64,000 bases of DNA from Shewanella sp. Isolate11 (GCF_022398315.1 NZ_JAKEVF010000005.1:45821-109820), one strand, 5' to 3'. Shown: positions 1 through 8,937, numbered from the stretch's first letter. A program made the numbers and translations. Notes: generated from the sequence alone by a model not told the origin.

Positions 1-561
1 GGCTATGGAAAATCTTTCGAATTTTCCGGTCATCAAAAATGGGGCACGGAAATCCAATATGACATTATCGATGCCACCAAATATGTCATCGAACAAGGTA
101 TCGTCGATAAAAACAGGATCTGCATTGTTGGTGGAAGTTTTGGTGGATACTCTGCGTTGCAGAGCCCTATCTTAGCGCCAGATCTGTTTAAGTGCGCTAT
201 CGGTTTTGCCGGTATTTATGACTTAGAGTTGATGTACTCAGAAGGTGATATTCAAGAAATCCGTACAGGTAGCCGTTACTTGAACCAAGTCATTGGCAAA
301 GATCCTCAAATCTTACAACAGATGTCACCAACGCATAATATCGATAAGCTCAAGGCTAAGTTAATGCTGGTGCATGGTGGTGAAGATGAACGTGCTCCCA
401 TAGAGCAACTTGAAGCCCTAGAAAAAGCACTCAATCAACATAACTATCCCTATGAAAAACTGGTCATGAGTGATGAAGGCCATGGGTTCTACAACGATGA
501 ACACAAAGCCAAATACTTCCGACAGATGATGAGTTTCTTAAAACAAAATTTACAGCTGTAA
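1..561 (+). CDS. S9 family prolyl oligopeptidase, C-terminal part (cut by window edge)
   Basis: The reading frame is open from base 1, so the gene starts before the window; only the last 186 residues are visible. They form the alpha/beta-hydrolase catalytic domain of an S9-type serine peptidase. The nucleophile elbow GGSFGGYSAL carries the catalytic Ser, the Asp is in HGGEDERAP and the His in DEGHGF near the C-terminus, in the usual order and spacing. Family members cleave peptides, often dipeptides, in cytoplasm or periplasm; which one cannot be told without the N-terminus. A strong terminator follows directly. Confidence 0.9.
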   Translation, partial: GYGKSFEFSGHQKWGTEIQYDIIDATKYVIEQGIVDKNRICIVGGSFGGYSALQSPILAPDLFKCAIGFAGIYDLELMYSEGDIQEIRTGSRYLNQVIGKDPQILQQMSPTHNIDKLKAKLMLVHGGEDERAPIEQLEALEKALNQHNYPYEKLVMSDEGHGFYNDEHKAKYFRQMMSFLKQNLQL

Positions 562-577
562 ATCAGCGCCACAAACG

Positions 578-606
578 AAAAGCCGATTATCACAATCGGC
601 TTTTTT
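578..606 (+). terminator. Rho-independent terminator after the S9 peptidase
   Basis: The stem AAAGCCGAT / ATCGGCTTT has a 6-7 nt loop and runs into TTTTTT. It lies 16 bp after the peptidase stop codon. Confidence 0.9.
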
Positions 607-787
607 ATTATCTCCCTATAAATTCTGGGTATAAATTAGGCTCAAATAAGGGTATTCTCCTTGCCCCGCCGCAGGATGTTTATCTGAACGTGGCAAGCTA
701 TACTCATTATATAAAACGACAAAACGTTCAAATTATTGGATATTTCGTTGTAATTGAATAAGCCACTATCGCATGGTGGAGGATCTA

Positions 788-1432
788 ATGGCATTAAGTG
801 AAGCAGCACAGCAGGTGCAAACGGCATTATTAGCACGCGGTCTTGAGACCCCTATGCTCCCTTGTGAGCTCAGTGCAGAAGAGCGTAAAGACAAAATCGA
901 GCATCATATGCGCGAGATCTTAACCTTAATGTCGCTCGATCTACGTGATGACAGCCTAATTGAAACCCCAAAGCGAATCGCCAAGATGTATGTCGATGAG
1001 ATCTTCTCAGGGCTAGATTATGAGAACTTTCCTAAGATTACAGTTATCGAAAACAAAATGGGTTTCGATGAGATGGTTAAGGTGAAAGATATCAGCCTCA
1101 CAAGCACCTGCGAGCATCATTTAGTCACAATCGATGGCGTGGCGACTGTGGCTTATCTGCCGCGTAAAAACATTATTGGCTTGTCGAAAATTAACCGAAT
1201 CGTGCGCTTTTTTGCCCAGCGTCCACAGGTACAAGAGCGCCTAACACAGCAAGTGTTAGTCGCGTTGCAAACCCTGCTGGAAACCAAAGACGTTGCGGTA
1301 AAAATGGATGCGGTACACTACTGCGTGAAGTCGCGCGGTGTAATGGACTCTACCAGCTCAACGACCACTACTGCGCTAGGCGGCATCTTTAAGTCTAACC
1401 CAGCTACACGCGCTGAGTTTTTAAGTAACTAA
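788..1432 (+). CDS. folE: GTP cyclohydrolase I
   Basis: FolE converts GTP to 7,8-dihydroneopterin triphosphate, the first step of folate biosynthesis (cytoplasm). The protein is 214 residues, close to the usual 220. The zinc and active-site motif STCEHHL and the later [12 protein letters not shown] block with the second Cys are both present, as is the C-terminal GGIFKSNP. The ATG at 788 is chosen because GGAGG lies 5 nt upstream; an in-frame ATG at 773 has no ribosome binding site. It is a single gene between two terminators. Confidence 0.96.
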   Translation: MALSEAAQQVQTALLARGLETPMLPCELSAEERKDKIEHHMREILTLMSLDLRDDSLIETPKRIAKMYVDEIFSGLDYENFPKITVIENKMGFDEMVKVKDISLTSTCEHHLVTIDGVATVAYLPRKNIIGLSKINRIVRFFAQRPQVQERLTQQVLVALQTLLETKDVAVKMDAVHYCVKSRGVMDSTSSTTTTALGGIFKSNPATRAEFLSN

Positions 1433-1465
1433 TTCATGATTTAGTCGCGAGTCAAAATAGACATA

Positions 1466-1496
1466 AAAAAACGCTGCCTACATGGCAGCGTTTTTT
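1466..1496. terminator. Bidirectional terminator between folE and pyrE
   Basis: AAAAAACGCTGCC and GGCAGCGTTTTTT form a perfect 13-bp stem with a 5-nt loop. A-tract and T-tract flank it on both sides, so it can serve the converging folE and pyrE transcripts. Confidence 0.93.
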
Positions 1497-1519
1497 ATTA
1501 GCCAGTTATTAGTAACAGC

Positions 1520-2161
1520 TTAAATACCGTATTGCTCGCGGTAAGCACTCACCTGTGCCAGCTGAGCGTCCATTCCCGGTTTTTCTGACAAGTAGTCGAT
1601 TAAGTCAGCCAACTTAATGATCGACACAATGGCACAGCCAAAGTCACGCTCAACTTCCTGAATCGCCGACAGCTCACCCTTACCCTTCTCTTGGCGGTCT
1701 AACGCGATTAACACGCCTGCAAGTTGGGCATTATGAGCTTCAATGATTTCCATCGACTCACGAATGGCCGTACCCGCGGTGATCACATCATCCACTAACA
1801 TCACTTTACCGGTTAATTCGCTACCCACTAAGCTGCCACCTTCACCGTGGTCTTTCTTCTCTTTACGGTTGAAGCAGTAAGGCACGTCGATATCGTGATG
1901 ATCACACAGAGCAACAGCAGTCGTTGTCGCAATTGGGATCCCTTTGTAAGCAGGGCCAAACAGGAGATCATAATCAATGCCAGAATCCACTAAAGCCGCG
2001 GCATAAAAGCGGCCTAAGCGTGCTAAATCACGACCAGTATTAAACAGGCCAGCATTAAAGAAATAAGGGCTAGTGCGGCCTGACTTTAACGTAAATTCGC
2101 CAAAACGTAACACCTGACGCTCTAGAGCAAACTCAATAAACTCACGTTGATAGGCTTTCAC
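1520..2161 (-). CDS. pyrE: Orotate phosphoribosyltransferase
   Basis: PyrE makes orotidine 5'-monophosphate from orotate and PRPP in de novo pyrimidine synthesis. The protein is 213 residues, as usual for the gammaproteobacterial enzyme. The PRPP-binding loop [12 protein letters not shown] and the catalytic-loop region [12 protein letters not shown] are clear. It lies 92 bp downstream of rph on the same strand, the conserved rph-pyrE operon order, with a hairpin in the gap that looks like the pyrE attenuator (separate entry). Confidence 0.97.
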   Translation of the reverse strand: MKAYQREFIEFALERQVLRFGEFTLKSGRTSPYFFNAGLFNTGRDLARLGRFYAAALVDSGIDYDLLFGPAYKGIPIATTTAVALCDHHDIDVPYCFNRKEKKDHGEGGSLVGSELTGKVMLVDDVITAGTAIRESMEIIEAHNAQLAGVLIALDRQEKGKGELSAIQEVERDFGCAIVSIIKLADLIDYLSEKPGMDAQLAQVSAYREQYGI

Positions 2162-2223
2162 AATTTCTCCTTAACAATAGGGTCATTCTTAACATAATAA
2201 TGTTGACTATTCAGTCGTTGATA

Positions 2224-2246
2224 AAAAGGCCCTCGATGGGCCTTAA
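2224..2246 (-). promoter_or_regulatory. Attenuator-like hairpin between rph and pyrE
   Basis: Read on the minus strand, AAGGCCC-ATCGA-GGGCCTT is followed by TTTAT. The stem starts about 10 nt after the rph stop codon. In Escherichia coli, pyrE is controlled by a terminator at the same place: a ribosome following RNA polymerase closely to the end of rph blocks the hairpin when UTP is low. Position and shape match that model; the function here is inferred. Confidence 0.75.
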
Positions 2247-2253
2247 TAAATAA

Positions 2254-2967
2254 TTAGCTTAATGCGGCTTTCTGCACATCGACAATTTCACGAATACCGT
2301 GCTTAGCCAAATCCAATAGACTTAATAACTCTTCATGGCTAAAGGGTTCGCCTTCGGCTGTACCTTGGATCTCGATAATTTTACCAGTCTCTGTCATCAC
2401 CACGTTCATGTCGGTTTCAGCAGCACTATCTTCAACATATTCAAGGTCGCAAATCGGCTCGCCTTTATAAATACCCACGCTAACAGCAGCGATCAGGAAC
2501 TTAAGCGGGTTCGTCTTAATAATACCTTTACCACGCGCCCAGTTAAGTGCATCAACCAGTGCAACACAGGCACCAGTAATTGCCGCCGTACGTGTACCAC
2601 CATCGGCTTGAATAACGTCACAGTCGATCACTATGGTGTTTTCGCCTAAGGCCTTCATATCGACAGCCGCGCGTAAAGCACGACCAATCAGACGCTGGAT
2701 CTCTTGGGTACGACCCGACTGCTTGCCACGAGCCGCTTCGCGATCCATACGGCTATGCGTCGAACGCGGCAACATGCCATATTCGGCAGTAACCCAGCCT
2801 TGACCTTGGCCTTTAAGAAAACGAGGCACGCCTTCGGTAAAACTGGCTGTACACAACACTTTAGTGTCACCAAATTCAACCAAAACAGAACCTTCAGCAT
2901 GGGCAGTAAATTGACGAGTAATAGTCACTGGACGAGATTGAGCGGGCGTTCTGTCACTTGGGCGCAT
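2254..2967 (-). CDS. rph: Ribonuclease PH
   Basis: RNase PH is a phosphate-dependent 3'-5' exoribonuclease that trims tRNA 3' ends. At 237 residues it is full length. The N-terminus [13 protein letters not shown], the [15 protein letters not shown] segment and the [18 protein letters not shown] block are typical of the family, so this copy is intact (unlike the frameshifted rph of E. coli K-12). It is the first gene of rph-pyrE and is divergent from yicC. Confidence 0.96.
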   Translation of the reverse strand: MRPSDRTPAQSRPVTITRQFTAHAEGSVLVEFGDTKVLCTASFTEGVPRFLKGQGQGWVTAEYGMLPRSTHSRMDREAARGKQSGRTQEIQRLIGRALRAAVDMKALGENTIVIDCDVIQADGGTRTAAITGACVALVDALNWARGKGIIKTNPLKFLIAAVSVGIYKGEPICDLEYVEDSAAETDMNVVMTETGKIIEIQGTAEGEPFSHEELLSLLDLAKHGIREIVDVQKAALS

Positions 2968-3013
2968 AGGAAATTCCTGTTTTGATTAGATAGATAAGCA
3001 GATTTGGCTGCAT

Positions 3014-3043
3014 ATTATAGGGGTTCACGGCCACGGATGCCAT
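3014..3043 (-). promoter_or_regulatory. Possible rph promoter
   Basis: On the minus strand a perfect TATAAT (3019-3014) lies 47 bp upstream of the rph start. ATGGCA, matching TTGACA at 4 of 6, lies 18 bp further upstream. Confidence 0.45.
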
Positions 3044-3105
3044 GTTATTCACAATCGATCAACTCCAGCGCCGAGACTTTGCTTTAACCCTTTGCCCCAT
3101 CAGAC

Positions 3106-3111
3106 TATAAT
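3106..3111 (+). promoter_or_regulatory. Possible yicC -10 element
   Basis: A perfect TATAAT lies 38 bp before the yicC ATG, in the rph/yicC divergent gap. The -35 region is weak (TTTAAC with a 17-bp spacer). Confidence 0.45.
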
Positions 3112-3148
3112 CAGGCCTACTTTATCGATTTAAACAACGGAATCACCC

Positions 3149-4012
3149 ATGATCCAAAGTATGACAGCCTATGCTCGCATCGAGCACAAAGCACAATGGG
3201 GCACCGCCTCTTGGGAAATTCGCTCAGTCAATCAGCGTTATTTAGAAACTTACCTACGCCTACCCGAGCAACTTCGTAGCCTAGAACCTGTGCTAAGAGA
3301 CCGTCTACGCAAACGTTTAAATCGCGGCAAAGTTGAAGTCAATCTACGTTATGATTTAGGCGAAAACAAAGATAGCGATTTACAGTTAAACCAATCGCTA
3401 GCAACACAGATCATTCAAGCCGCTGATTGGGTAAAACAGCAAGCCGGTCAAGGCGAAATCAATGTAGTTGATATATTGCGCTGGCCCGGAGTCATGTCTG
3501 GCAGCGAACAAGACATGGACGCCGTTGGCAAAGAACTACTGAGCGCTTTCGACGGTGCTATCGATCAATTTATCGAAGCTCGTGGCCGCGAAGGTGACGC
3601 GATTAAAATAATGCTAGAAACGCGTCTAGACGCCATTGTCGAACAAGTGGCTATCGTGCGTAAACACATGCCAGCAGTCATGCAGTGGCAACGCGATAAG
3701 CTCACTAATCGCCTCAGCGAAATTCAAGGTGAACTCGACCCTGCACGTCTAGAGCAAGAGATGGTGTTGCTGGCACAGAAGATGGATGTCGCCGAAGAGA
3801 TGGACAGACTCGACGCCCACGTCGCCGAAACCCGACGCATTCTCAAAAAAGGTGGCGCCCAAGGCCGACGCCTCGACTTCATGATGCAAGAGTTTAATCG
3901 CGAATCGAATACCCTCGCCTCTAAATCGATCAGCGCAGAAGTCACCGCAGCAGCAGTAGAACTGAAAGTGCTTATCGAGCAGATGAGAGAACAGATTCAA
4001 AACATCGAATAG
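3149..4012 (+). CDS. yicC: YicC family endoribonuclease
   Basis: YicC is a conserved stress-linked endoribonuclease family (YicC_N followed by DUF1732). The N-terminal MIQSMTAYAR and RSVNQRYLE motifs and the C-terminal GGAQGRRLDFMMQEFNRE-x-NTL signature are all present; 287 residues is the normal length. It is divergent from rph-pyrE, the usual gammaproteobacterial layout. Its last codons are the integration site of the island that follows: the stop-codon region and terminator recur in diverged form at 16661-16785, so the 3' end seen here may have been supplied by the element. Confidence 0.95.
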   Translation: MIQSMTAYARIEHKAQWGTASWEIRSVNQRYLETYLRLPEQLRSLEPVLRDRLRKRLNRGKVEVNLRYDLGENKDSDLQLNQSLATQIIQAADWVKQQAGQGEINVVDILRWPGVMSGSEQDMDAVGKELLSAFDGAIDQFIEARGREGDAIKIMLETRLDAIVEQVAIVRKHMPAVMQWQRDKLTNRLSEIQGELDPARLEQEMVLLAQKMDVAEEMDRLDAHVAETRRILKKGGAQGRRLDFMMQEFNRESNTLASKSISAEVTAAAVELKVLIEQMREQIQNIE

Positions 4013-4115
4013 TTTTTTCACCCGTCCAAGAATGTCTTAGAAGCCCTGTATTACCTTGTGAAGAGCATTGAAAATACAGGGATTTTTTATTTTTCCCGTC
4101 CAAATCGGTGTGCAG
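3989..4115. repeat. Left end of genomic island: attL-like repeat spanning yicC 3' end and its terminator
   Basis: This stretch holds the last yicC codons, GAATAG, CCCGTCCAA (4021 and again at 4095) and the yicC terminator. It aligns along its length, at roughly 60-65% by eye, with 16661-16785. Such paired repeats flanking an integrase-bearing segment mark the ends of an integrated element. The exact crossover core cannot be fixed by eye. Confidence 0.6.
4044..4088 (+). terminator. yicC terminator
   Basis: CCCTGTATT at 4044-4052 pairs with AATACAGGG at 4073-4081 across a 20-nt loop, then ATTTTTTAT follows. The long loop is unusual, but the equivalent hairpin with different bases exists at the right island end. 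Confidence 0.65.
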
Positions 4116-4140
4116 ATGTCCGTTACCAACTACCTGTTTA

Positions 4141-4295
4141 GTGGTGGGCAGAATGGTGGGCAGTCCCCTCATTTTGGCTCAATAAGCGTTTTGCGGTGAG
4201 CAAATTGGTGGGCAGTAAGTTACCCAATTTTCGCATTTAACTCGCCACCACAACAGGTTAGCTGCTGATTCAATAAGCAAATCGGTGGTGGGCAG
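4141..4295 (+). repeat. GGTGGGCAG repeats upstream of the integrase
   Basis: Four exact direct copies of GGTGGGCAG begin at 4143, 4155, 4207 and 4287, just before the integrase gene. Two more (one ending in A) lie at 16571 and 16583 near the other end. Their location fits arm-type binding sites for the recombinase or a directionality factor. That role is inferred. Confidence 0.6.
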
Positions 4296-4338
4296 CCATT
4301 ATTGCCCCCTCCATTATTTCAGCAACTATGGAGTAAAC

Positions 4339-5589
4339 ATGGGAAAACTCACAGCAAAACAGGTTATTGCATACAGCAAAGCCGACCCAAAAAAATATTC
4401 AGATGGTGAAGGTCTATACTTTTGCGTCCGCAAACAAGGCTCGCCTCACTGGATGATCCGCTACACCACAGCCAAAGGACGACGAGAAGCAACCTTGGGG
4501 CAATTTCCTTTAATGTCGTTGGCAGACGCCAGAATTGCCGCCGCATACTTTCGAAAGGAAGTACGTGACGGCATAGATCCTCTTCTAGAAAAACAGAAAA
4601 TCAAGTTACCTGACATTGAAACCGTGGATCAACTGTTCCATGACTGGTATCGAACCGATCTGAGTAGACGACTAAAGCATCCCAAGATTCCGTATCGGGT
4701 TTACACCAAAGACATAAGCCCTTTCATTGGCATTAAGTGTATTGCTGAGGTGACCGCACGTGACGTGCGCGAAGTATTAGAGCGCATTCGAGAAAGTAAC
4801 CGCCCTACCATTGCCAACGATACCTTGATGTACATGAAGCAGCTGTTTCGACATGCGATAAAGCTCGACTTAACGCTGAACAACCCAGCCGCAGCATTTA
4901 CCGTGGACGATGCCGGTGGCGTGGAGTCCAGTAAAGACAGGATGCTCAGCAAAGAGGAAATTCACTACGCCTTTAGCGTGTTTCATACCCATATCAATAG
5001 CTTTGGCCACGACAACTACCTCGCTTGCTGCCTGTTTTTGGTGTTGGGTGTGCGCAAAAGCGAATTGTGCGAAGCCATGTGGCGTGAAATGGATTTAACC
5101 ACGGGTGTGTGGGATCTACCCAAAGAACGCAGCAAAACCGGCGTTCCAATCAGCATCCCCTTACCGCGCCAAGCCATTACCTGGTTTAACGAGCTACAAA
5201 TCCGCGCTTGTGGCTCGCCTTATGTTTTCCCTGCCAGACGAGCAAGCCATCGTCCACATATGGGGCCAGATACACTGAACCGCGCAATTTCTAAACTCTT
5301 TGGTCGAGAACCAGGCCGGAAAAAGCAACCACCCAATAAAATGGGCAAGCTTGAACACTTCACCGTACACGATTTACGCCGCACCTTTCGCAGCCTTGCC
5401 GCCTCTTTGGGCATTGCAGGCAACGTAGCCGAACGCTGTCTTAACCATAAGCTAAAAGGCGTTGAGGGTATCTACGACCGCCACGATTACTTTGAAGAGC
5501 GCCGTATTGCCCATCAAACCGTGGCAGATATGGTTGAACCACTGGTGAACTTTGAGCCCTATTCACAACACCACACAGGAGGGCGTTAA
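4339..5589 (+). CDS. Tyrosine-type integrase (P4-like) of the yicC-targeted island
   Basis: This 416-residue site-specific recombinase would insert and excise the island at the yicC 3' end. The N-terminal DUF4102-like arm-binding domain (about 1-90, GEGLYFCV and ARIAAAYFR) is followed by a core-binding domain (about 95-185) and a catalytic domain (about 200-385). The catalytic set is complete: R239 in LGVRKSEL, H344 and R347 in HDLRRTF, H370 in LNHKL and Tyr379 in GIYDRHDY. The ATG at 4339 is chosen for GGAG 5 nt upstream; an earlier GTG at 4285 lies inside a GGTGGGCAG repeat. One base separates its stop codon from the next gene. Confidence 0.95.
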   Translation: MGKLTAKQVIAYSKADPKKYSDGEGLYFCVRKQGSPHWMIRYTTAKGRREATLGQFPLMSLADARIAAAYFRKEVRDGIDPLLEKQKIKLPDIETVDQLFHDWYRTDLSRRLKHPKIPYRVYTKDISPFIGIKCIAEVTARDVREVLERIRESNRPTIANDTLMYMKQLFRHAIKLDLTLNNPAAAFTVDDAGGVESSKDRMLSKEEIHYAFSVFHTHINSFGHDNYLACCLFLVLGVRKSELCEAMWREMDLTTGVWDLPKERSKTGVPISIPLPRQAITWFNELQIRACGSPYVFPARRASHRPHMGPDTLNRAISKLFGREPGRKKQPPNKMGKLEHFTVHDLRRTFRSLAASLGIAGNVAERCLNHKLKGVEGIYDRHDYFEERRIAHQTVADMVEPLVNFEPYSQHHTGGR

Positions 5590-5590
5590 C

Positions 5591-5866
5591 ATGCAACTTA
5601 TGATGCGACTCGCCCCCATTACCTTTCCAATAGCCATGCTAGCAGGGCTTGGTTGGTGTATTGGCATTGCCTTACTCGAACAATCTCATGACGTAGGCTA
5701 CGCACTTACTCGATATTGCCTGATGGTATTCTTGGTACTCGCTCCTTGGCTGACGCTAAAACTTACGTTCTACGTGATTGTCAGCCTAGGACGCAAACTG
5801 GGGCTCATCCCGCCTGCACGCCCAACGTACAGCCTAGGTTATGAAGAATCACCCCTTTCTTTTTAA
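5591..5866 (+). CDS. Small two-helix membrane protein, unknown
   Basis: The product is 91 residues with two hydrophobic segments (about 8-27 and 40-65) and a short basic, Pro-containing tail. The ATG at 5591 has GGAGG 8 nt upstream, and the integrase stop codon is only one base before it, so the two are probably translated together. Similar tiny membrane proteins follow integrases in P4-like islands, but no function is recognised here. Confidence 0.65.
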   Translation: MQLMMRLAPITFPIAMLAGLGWCIGIALLEQSHDVGYALTRYCLMVFLVLAPWLTLKLTFYVIVSLGRKLGLIPPARPTYSLGYEESPLSF

Positions 5867-6757
5867 AAAATAGGGGTTCAGAGTATTGGCCTTTTTTCGA
5901 TGGCAAACGCAGCCGCTTGCCGAAAAGGCCCACCCAGCGAAACTAACTAGCCCCCATTTGATCACTTACCGTGGGCAGTTGGGACAATGGGGCAACACTT
6001 GATACAGCGAGCTTTAGAAAGTGAATAAGAGGAAATTAAACTGCCCCAAGGAATGGGGCAATTGGGTATTTGATTGACGAAATAGGTCACTAAACATAAT
6101 CTTCAAGCCAATATGGCCGACGCCTCTGCATTTCTGTACGCGTCGGTTCTCATTTCGCCTTGTCACTATTCAGCTATTGCTTTTCCTACCGATAGCTCGC
6201 TTACAAAATACCACACCCAGCTTTAAGCTAAATCAACCAACCCAATTACTTACTTTGATCAGCTGATGCAATCCCCTCTATGCGTCATTTGCTAATCCAT
6301 GAGTTTCAACAGCCGGCACACACTTCCCCATGCCTTTACCCCCTTACGCCAAAACCACTATCCGTTTGGCTTTTGGATCGAGAAGCCAAACAGGGAAATT
6401 AGCCCATTAACTGTTTGGCTTCTCGATTGAAATCCAACGCTGCTAAGCCTTGCCAGTACTGGCGCAACGCAAGGTTTGGCACTTCCCCCCCCTAAACCAA
6501 CCTCGGCATCAAAGTACAAACCGTTTGATTTTTTAAACCCAGAATGCAAACGATCGTTTGGCGTCTCGATTTTTTTGCACTTGGCGAACGCAGCCAAACA
6601 GCGCTGTATTGGACGATGTATTTCAAACAGTTAGCCGCGCACTGGTCATCAGGACAAACCGATTTGACCGGTTAGTTTGATGGCCATTTCTTTCATCTAA
6701 TTCACCACCGCGTCTGCACCCGACGACTGAAAATAGATGGCATGAAAAACCAACAAG
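5867..6757. other. Non-coding island region rich in short repeats
   Basis: About 890 bp without a convincing gene. It contains TTGGG/TGGGGCA-type repeats (5950-6065), including TGCCCCAAGGAATGGGGCA, and a set of GTTTGGC repeats (6364-6600) described separately. The GTTTGGC copies face both ways, as in a replication or partition site or a decayed repeat array. No AlpA-type regulator or excisionase gene was found. Confidence 0.5.
6364..6570. repeat. GTTTGGCTTCTCGAT repeats and a perfect palindrome
   Basis: Copies of GTTTGGC(T/G)TCTCGAT lie at 6376-6391 (inverted), 6413-6427 and 6556-6570, with a variant at 6364-6378. The first two form a hairpin with GTTTGGCTT / AAGCCAAAC arms. CAAACGATCGTTTG at 6547-6560 is a perfect 14-bp palindrome overlapping the last copy. 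Confidence 0.65.
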
Positions 6758-7401
6758 GTGATAAGTGACGTGTTATGGGCAAGTGGCAACGATTGGGATA
6801 GAGAATGGATACAGCAGGTGGTCGCCTTGCTGGTTGGGCAAGGCGCGTTTACCCTCTACCCAGCACTAAGCCAGTGCGAGAATGCAGCCGAACGTTTAAC
6901 CCGCTGGCTGACCTTTCAGTTACCGCGCGTTAAACAAGCACACCCTAGCTGCCCGATTCACCAATGGCTGAATAATATTGGCGCGCAAGTGATCGTAGAA
7001 AAATGGCAGAGCCCTGAGCAATGGCCAAACCTGTATTGGCTACCTTTACCTGAGGTTGATGGCCACGCGCAAGGCGGCTTGGTTCTGTTACCAGCACATT
7101 TGTTACCTACATATAGGGATGGCACGAGCCAAACCAGAACATTTCAAGCAAACACGCCCGCTAACGCCTGCATCTTTTGGTGCATTTCGCCTTTATCTAA
7201 AACAGGAAAACGCGCTACCTTGCATCCCAAGCAGCAAAACCGAGCATTTTGCCTGCCCAGTTCGCCGGAGCAAATGGGCAAATCATGTACGGGGTTATTA
7301 CTGAGAGGTTTGAGAAAAGAGAGCCAAAAACGAAACAGCAACGTGATCAGCCATCAGATAAATCTAGCGCTGCTGCACCACCTTTGTGGGCCGGAGAATG
7401 A
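6758..7401 (+). pseudogene. Unknown island gene, probably broken by two frameshifts
   Basis: A GTG at 6758 opens a frame running to 7432, but coding character moves between frames. Up to about 7110 the first frame looks real (for example WPNLYWLPLPEVDG and VLLPAHLLPTY). From about 7112 the next frame does (IGMARAKPEHFKQT, ASFGAFRLYLKQ), and from about 7213 the third (ILPAQFAGANGQIMYG, VITERFEKREPKT), ending APPLWAGE with TGA at 7399-7401. Both switches fall in dinucleotide runs (TATA at 7112-7115, CGCGC at 7211-7215) and both shift in the same direction, as 2-bp losses would. The remaining first-frame tail, 7115-7432, is rich in Cys and Trp and looks out of frame. The family is not recognised. 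Confidence 0.5.
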
Positions 7402-7428
7402 TGTGTGGATTACTCAAGAGCTTATGGC

Positions 7429-8631
7429 TTAACGTTGAAAATAATCGCTAATCTTGTCACGGAATAAAGAACCAAACTTTTTATGATCACCACTCTCAAA
7501 ACGAACTCGTCCAGCCACGATACAAGGTGATATTTGGAGCTCTTTTGCTAGCTCCCTGACTTCTTCAGCGCTCGATAAACTGCTTCTGCACCAAATACTC
7601 TGTGGTATCAACGCCTCTCTAGCCATATCATCGGCCTGTTTCTCAATGTCATCAACGCCCTGAGCATCTAAATCATCTAAGTACCAGTTTTCATTACCAT
7701 CTAAGTGTAATGCGATATGTGCCATTTCATGCATTAGTGAAAACCAAAAGCTATCGAGACGATTGTGCCTTAACGTCAGCGCTATAATCGGGTTGCCATC
7801 AATGCCCATGCACACAGCACCATCCAAATAAGTTTTGGATAGATGAGGCTCAATGATTACATGAATGCCTGACTTATTTAGAAACTCAATCGCTAGTAAA
7901 GGGCCTGACTCAAGCCAAGATAGCTTGGAAATGTTCTGCATCCATTCCAAATTCACAGTACCAGCGCGATATTGACAGGGTAATTTTTGTTCAGCGGCCT
8001 TCTGCAATACTCGAATTTGCCACGCCCACAGAGCGTAAGGATCTGTTTCCTTATCATTGGTACGAAGATGAGAAGACGCTCTCAACAAGGCAGGTTGAAG
8101 ATTAAAGCCTGATTTTACGGAACCGATAAAATCAGACAAAGCCTCAGCTGCATATTCCTTTAACTCTTGTAATGAACCATTGAAGCTATCAAAGTAGCCA
8201 CGCTTTCGCATTTCAGCTATCGGGAAGGCTTGCCAATCAACTTCTCTTTGAATTGCGTGCTTTTGCTCTGGCAATTGAATCAAAACATCAGCTGATATAC
8301 CCAACCCACTGCTTAGCTTTCGGATCATGTTCAAGCTAAGGCTACGTGTTCCATTCAATATCTCGGAAACTTTTGGAGCTGACCCAATAAAAGGAATAAG
8401 GTCTCGATTTTTTAAACCTTGTTGTTCCATTCTAAATTTTATCGCTTCTATTGGATCGGGCTTACTAATTGGAAAATGATCTTCTTCGTACGTTTCAATT
8501 AATAATGCCAATACATCCATCTCATCAGATTCGGCTGAACCTGGCTGCGGATCCAAGTCCATTAATGACATTAATCGCATCAATGCTGACTCATGATCGT
8601 GTGCTGATTTGATTAATTTAATGTGACTCAT
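7429..8631 (-). CDS. higA: HigA-type antitoxin with HTH and ImmA/IrrE metallopeptidase domain
   Basis: This 400-residue protein pairs with the HigB toxin encoded 9 bp upstream. Residues about 60-118 form an XRE-type helix-turn-helix (RDLIPFIGSAPKVSEILNG). The C-terminal half, from about 225, is an ImmA/IrrE-like zinc peptidase with H301-E-M-A-H305 and a downstream Glu near 330 in EKQADDMAREALIP. HigA proteins neutralise HigB and repress their own promoter. Fused ImmA/IrrE domains elsewhere cleave repressors, so antitoxin stability may be controlled from within. Its 3' end touches the convergent broken gene. Confidence 0.88.
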   Translation of the reverse strand: MSHIKLIKSAHDHESALMRLMSLMDLDPQPGSAESDEMDVLALLIETYEEDHFPISKPDPIEAIKFRMEQQGLKNRDLIPFIGSAPKVSEILNGTRSLSLNMIRKLSSGLGISADVLIQLPEQKHAIQREVDWQAFPIAEMRKRGYFDSFNGSLQELKEYAAEALSDFIGSVKSGFNLQPALLRASSHLRTNDKETDPYALWAWQIRVLQKAAEQKLPCQYRAGTVNLEWMQNISKLSWLESGPLLAIEFLNKSGIHVIIEPHLSKTYLDGAVCMGIDGNPIIALTLRHNRLDSFWFSLMHEMAHIALHLDGNENWYLDDLDAQGVDDIEKQADDMAREALIPQSIWCRSSLSSAEEVRELAKELQISPCIVAGRVRFESGDHKKFGSLFRDKISDYFQR

Positions 8632-8640
8632 CTTCCCCTC

Positions 8641-8925
8641 CTAAAAGCGTTGCTTATCATACTGAGCATGAGTACCAACCCACTCAATAACAGCAATGCC
8701 ATTTTGATACCTGACTTTTACAACTAGTCTGTAATGGTTACCTTTGATATTAAATATAACTCTATTTCCGTCTAGGAAATCTGCACTGCGGTAACGGTCT
8801 TTAAAATCCTGAGGAGTTTTCCAACAAGCGCTTTGAGCTTCAGAAACCCATGCCTCTAAAGCTGACTTCACATTAGCGTGTTTTTTATAAAAATCGACAA
8901 GTTTGTCTTTACCTAAGACTTGCAT
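8641..8925 (-). CDS. higB: HigB-type mRNA interferase toxin
   Basis: The 94-residue RelE-superfamily toxin (HigB_toxin family) is expected to cut mRNA in the ribosome A site. Typical blocks are SACWKTPQDFKDRYRSADFL, RVIFNIKGNHYRLVVKV and the C-terminal EWVGTHAQYDK. It precedes its antitoxin gene, the usual higBA order. GAGG lies 5 nt before the ATG. Length and motifs look intact. Confidence 0.92.
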   Translation of the reverse strand: MQVLGKDKLVDFYKKHANVKSALEAWVSEAQSACWKTPQDFKDRYRSADFLDGNRVIFNIKGNHYRLVVKVRYQNGIAVIEWVGTHAQYDKQRF

Positions 8926-8937
8926 ATCACCTCAAGG

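Noticed and set aside
6358..6597. 79-codon minus-strand frame in the repeat region
   Set aside because: It is made largely of the GTTTGGC repeats, has no ribosome binding site and no recognisable protein pattern.
5867..6757. CRISPR array or integron cassette array in the repeat-rich island DNA
   Set aside because: Repeats are short, irregularly spaced and in both directions; no cas genes, attC sites or integron integrase.
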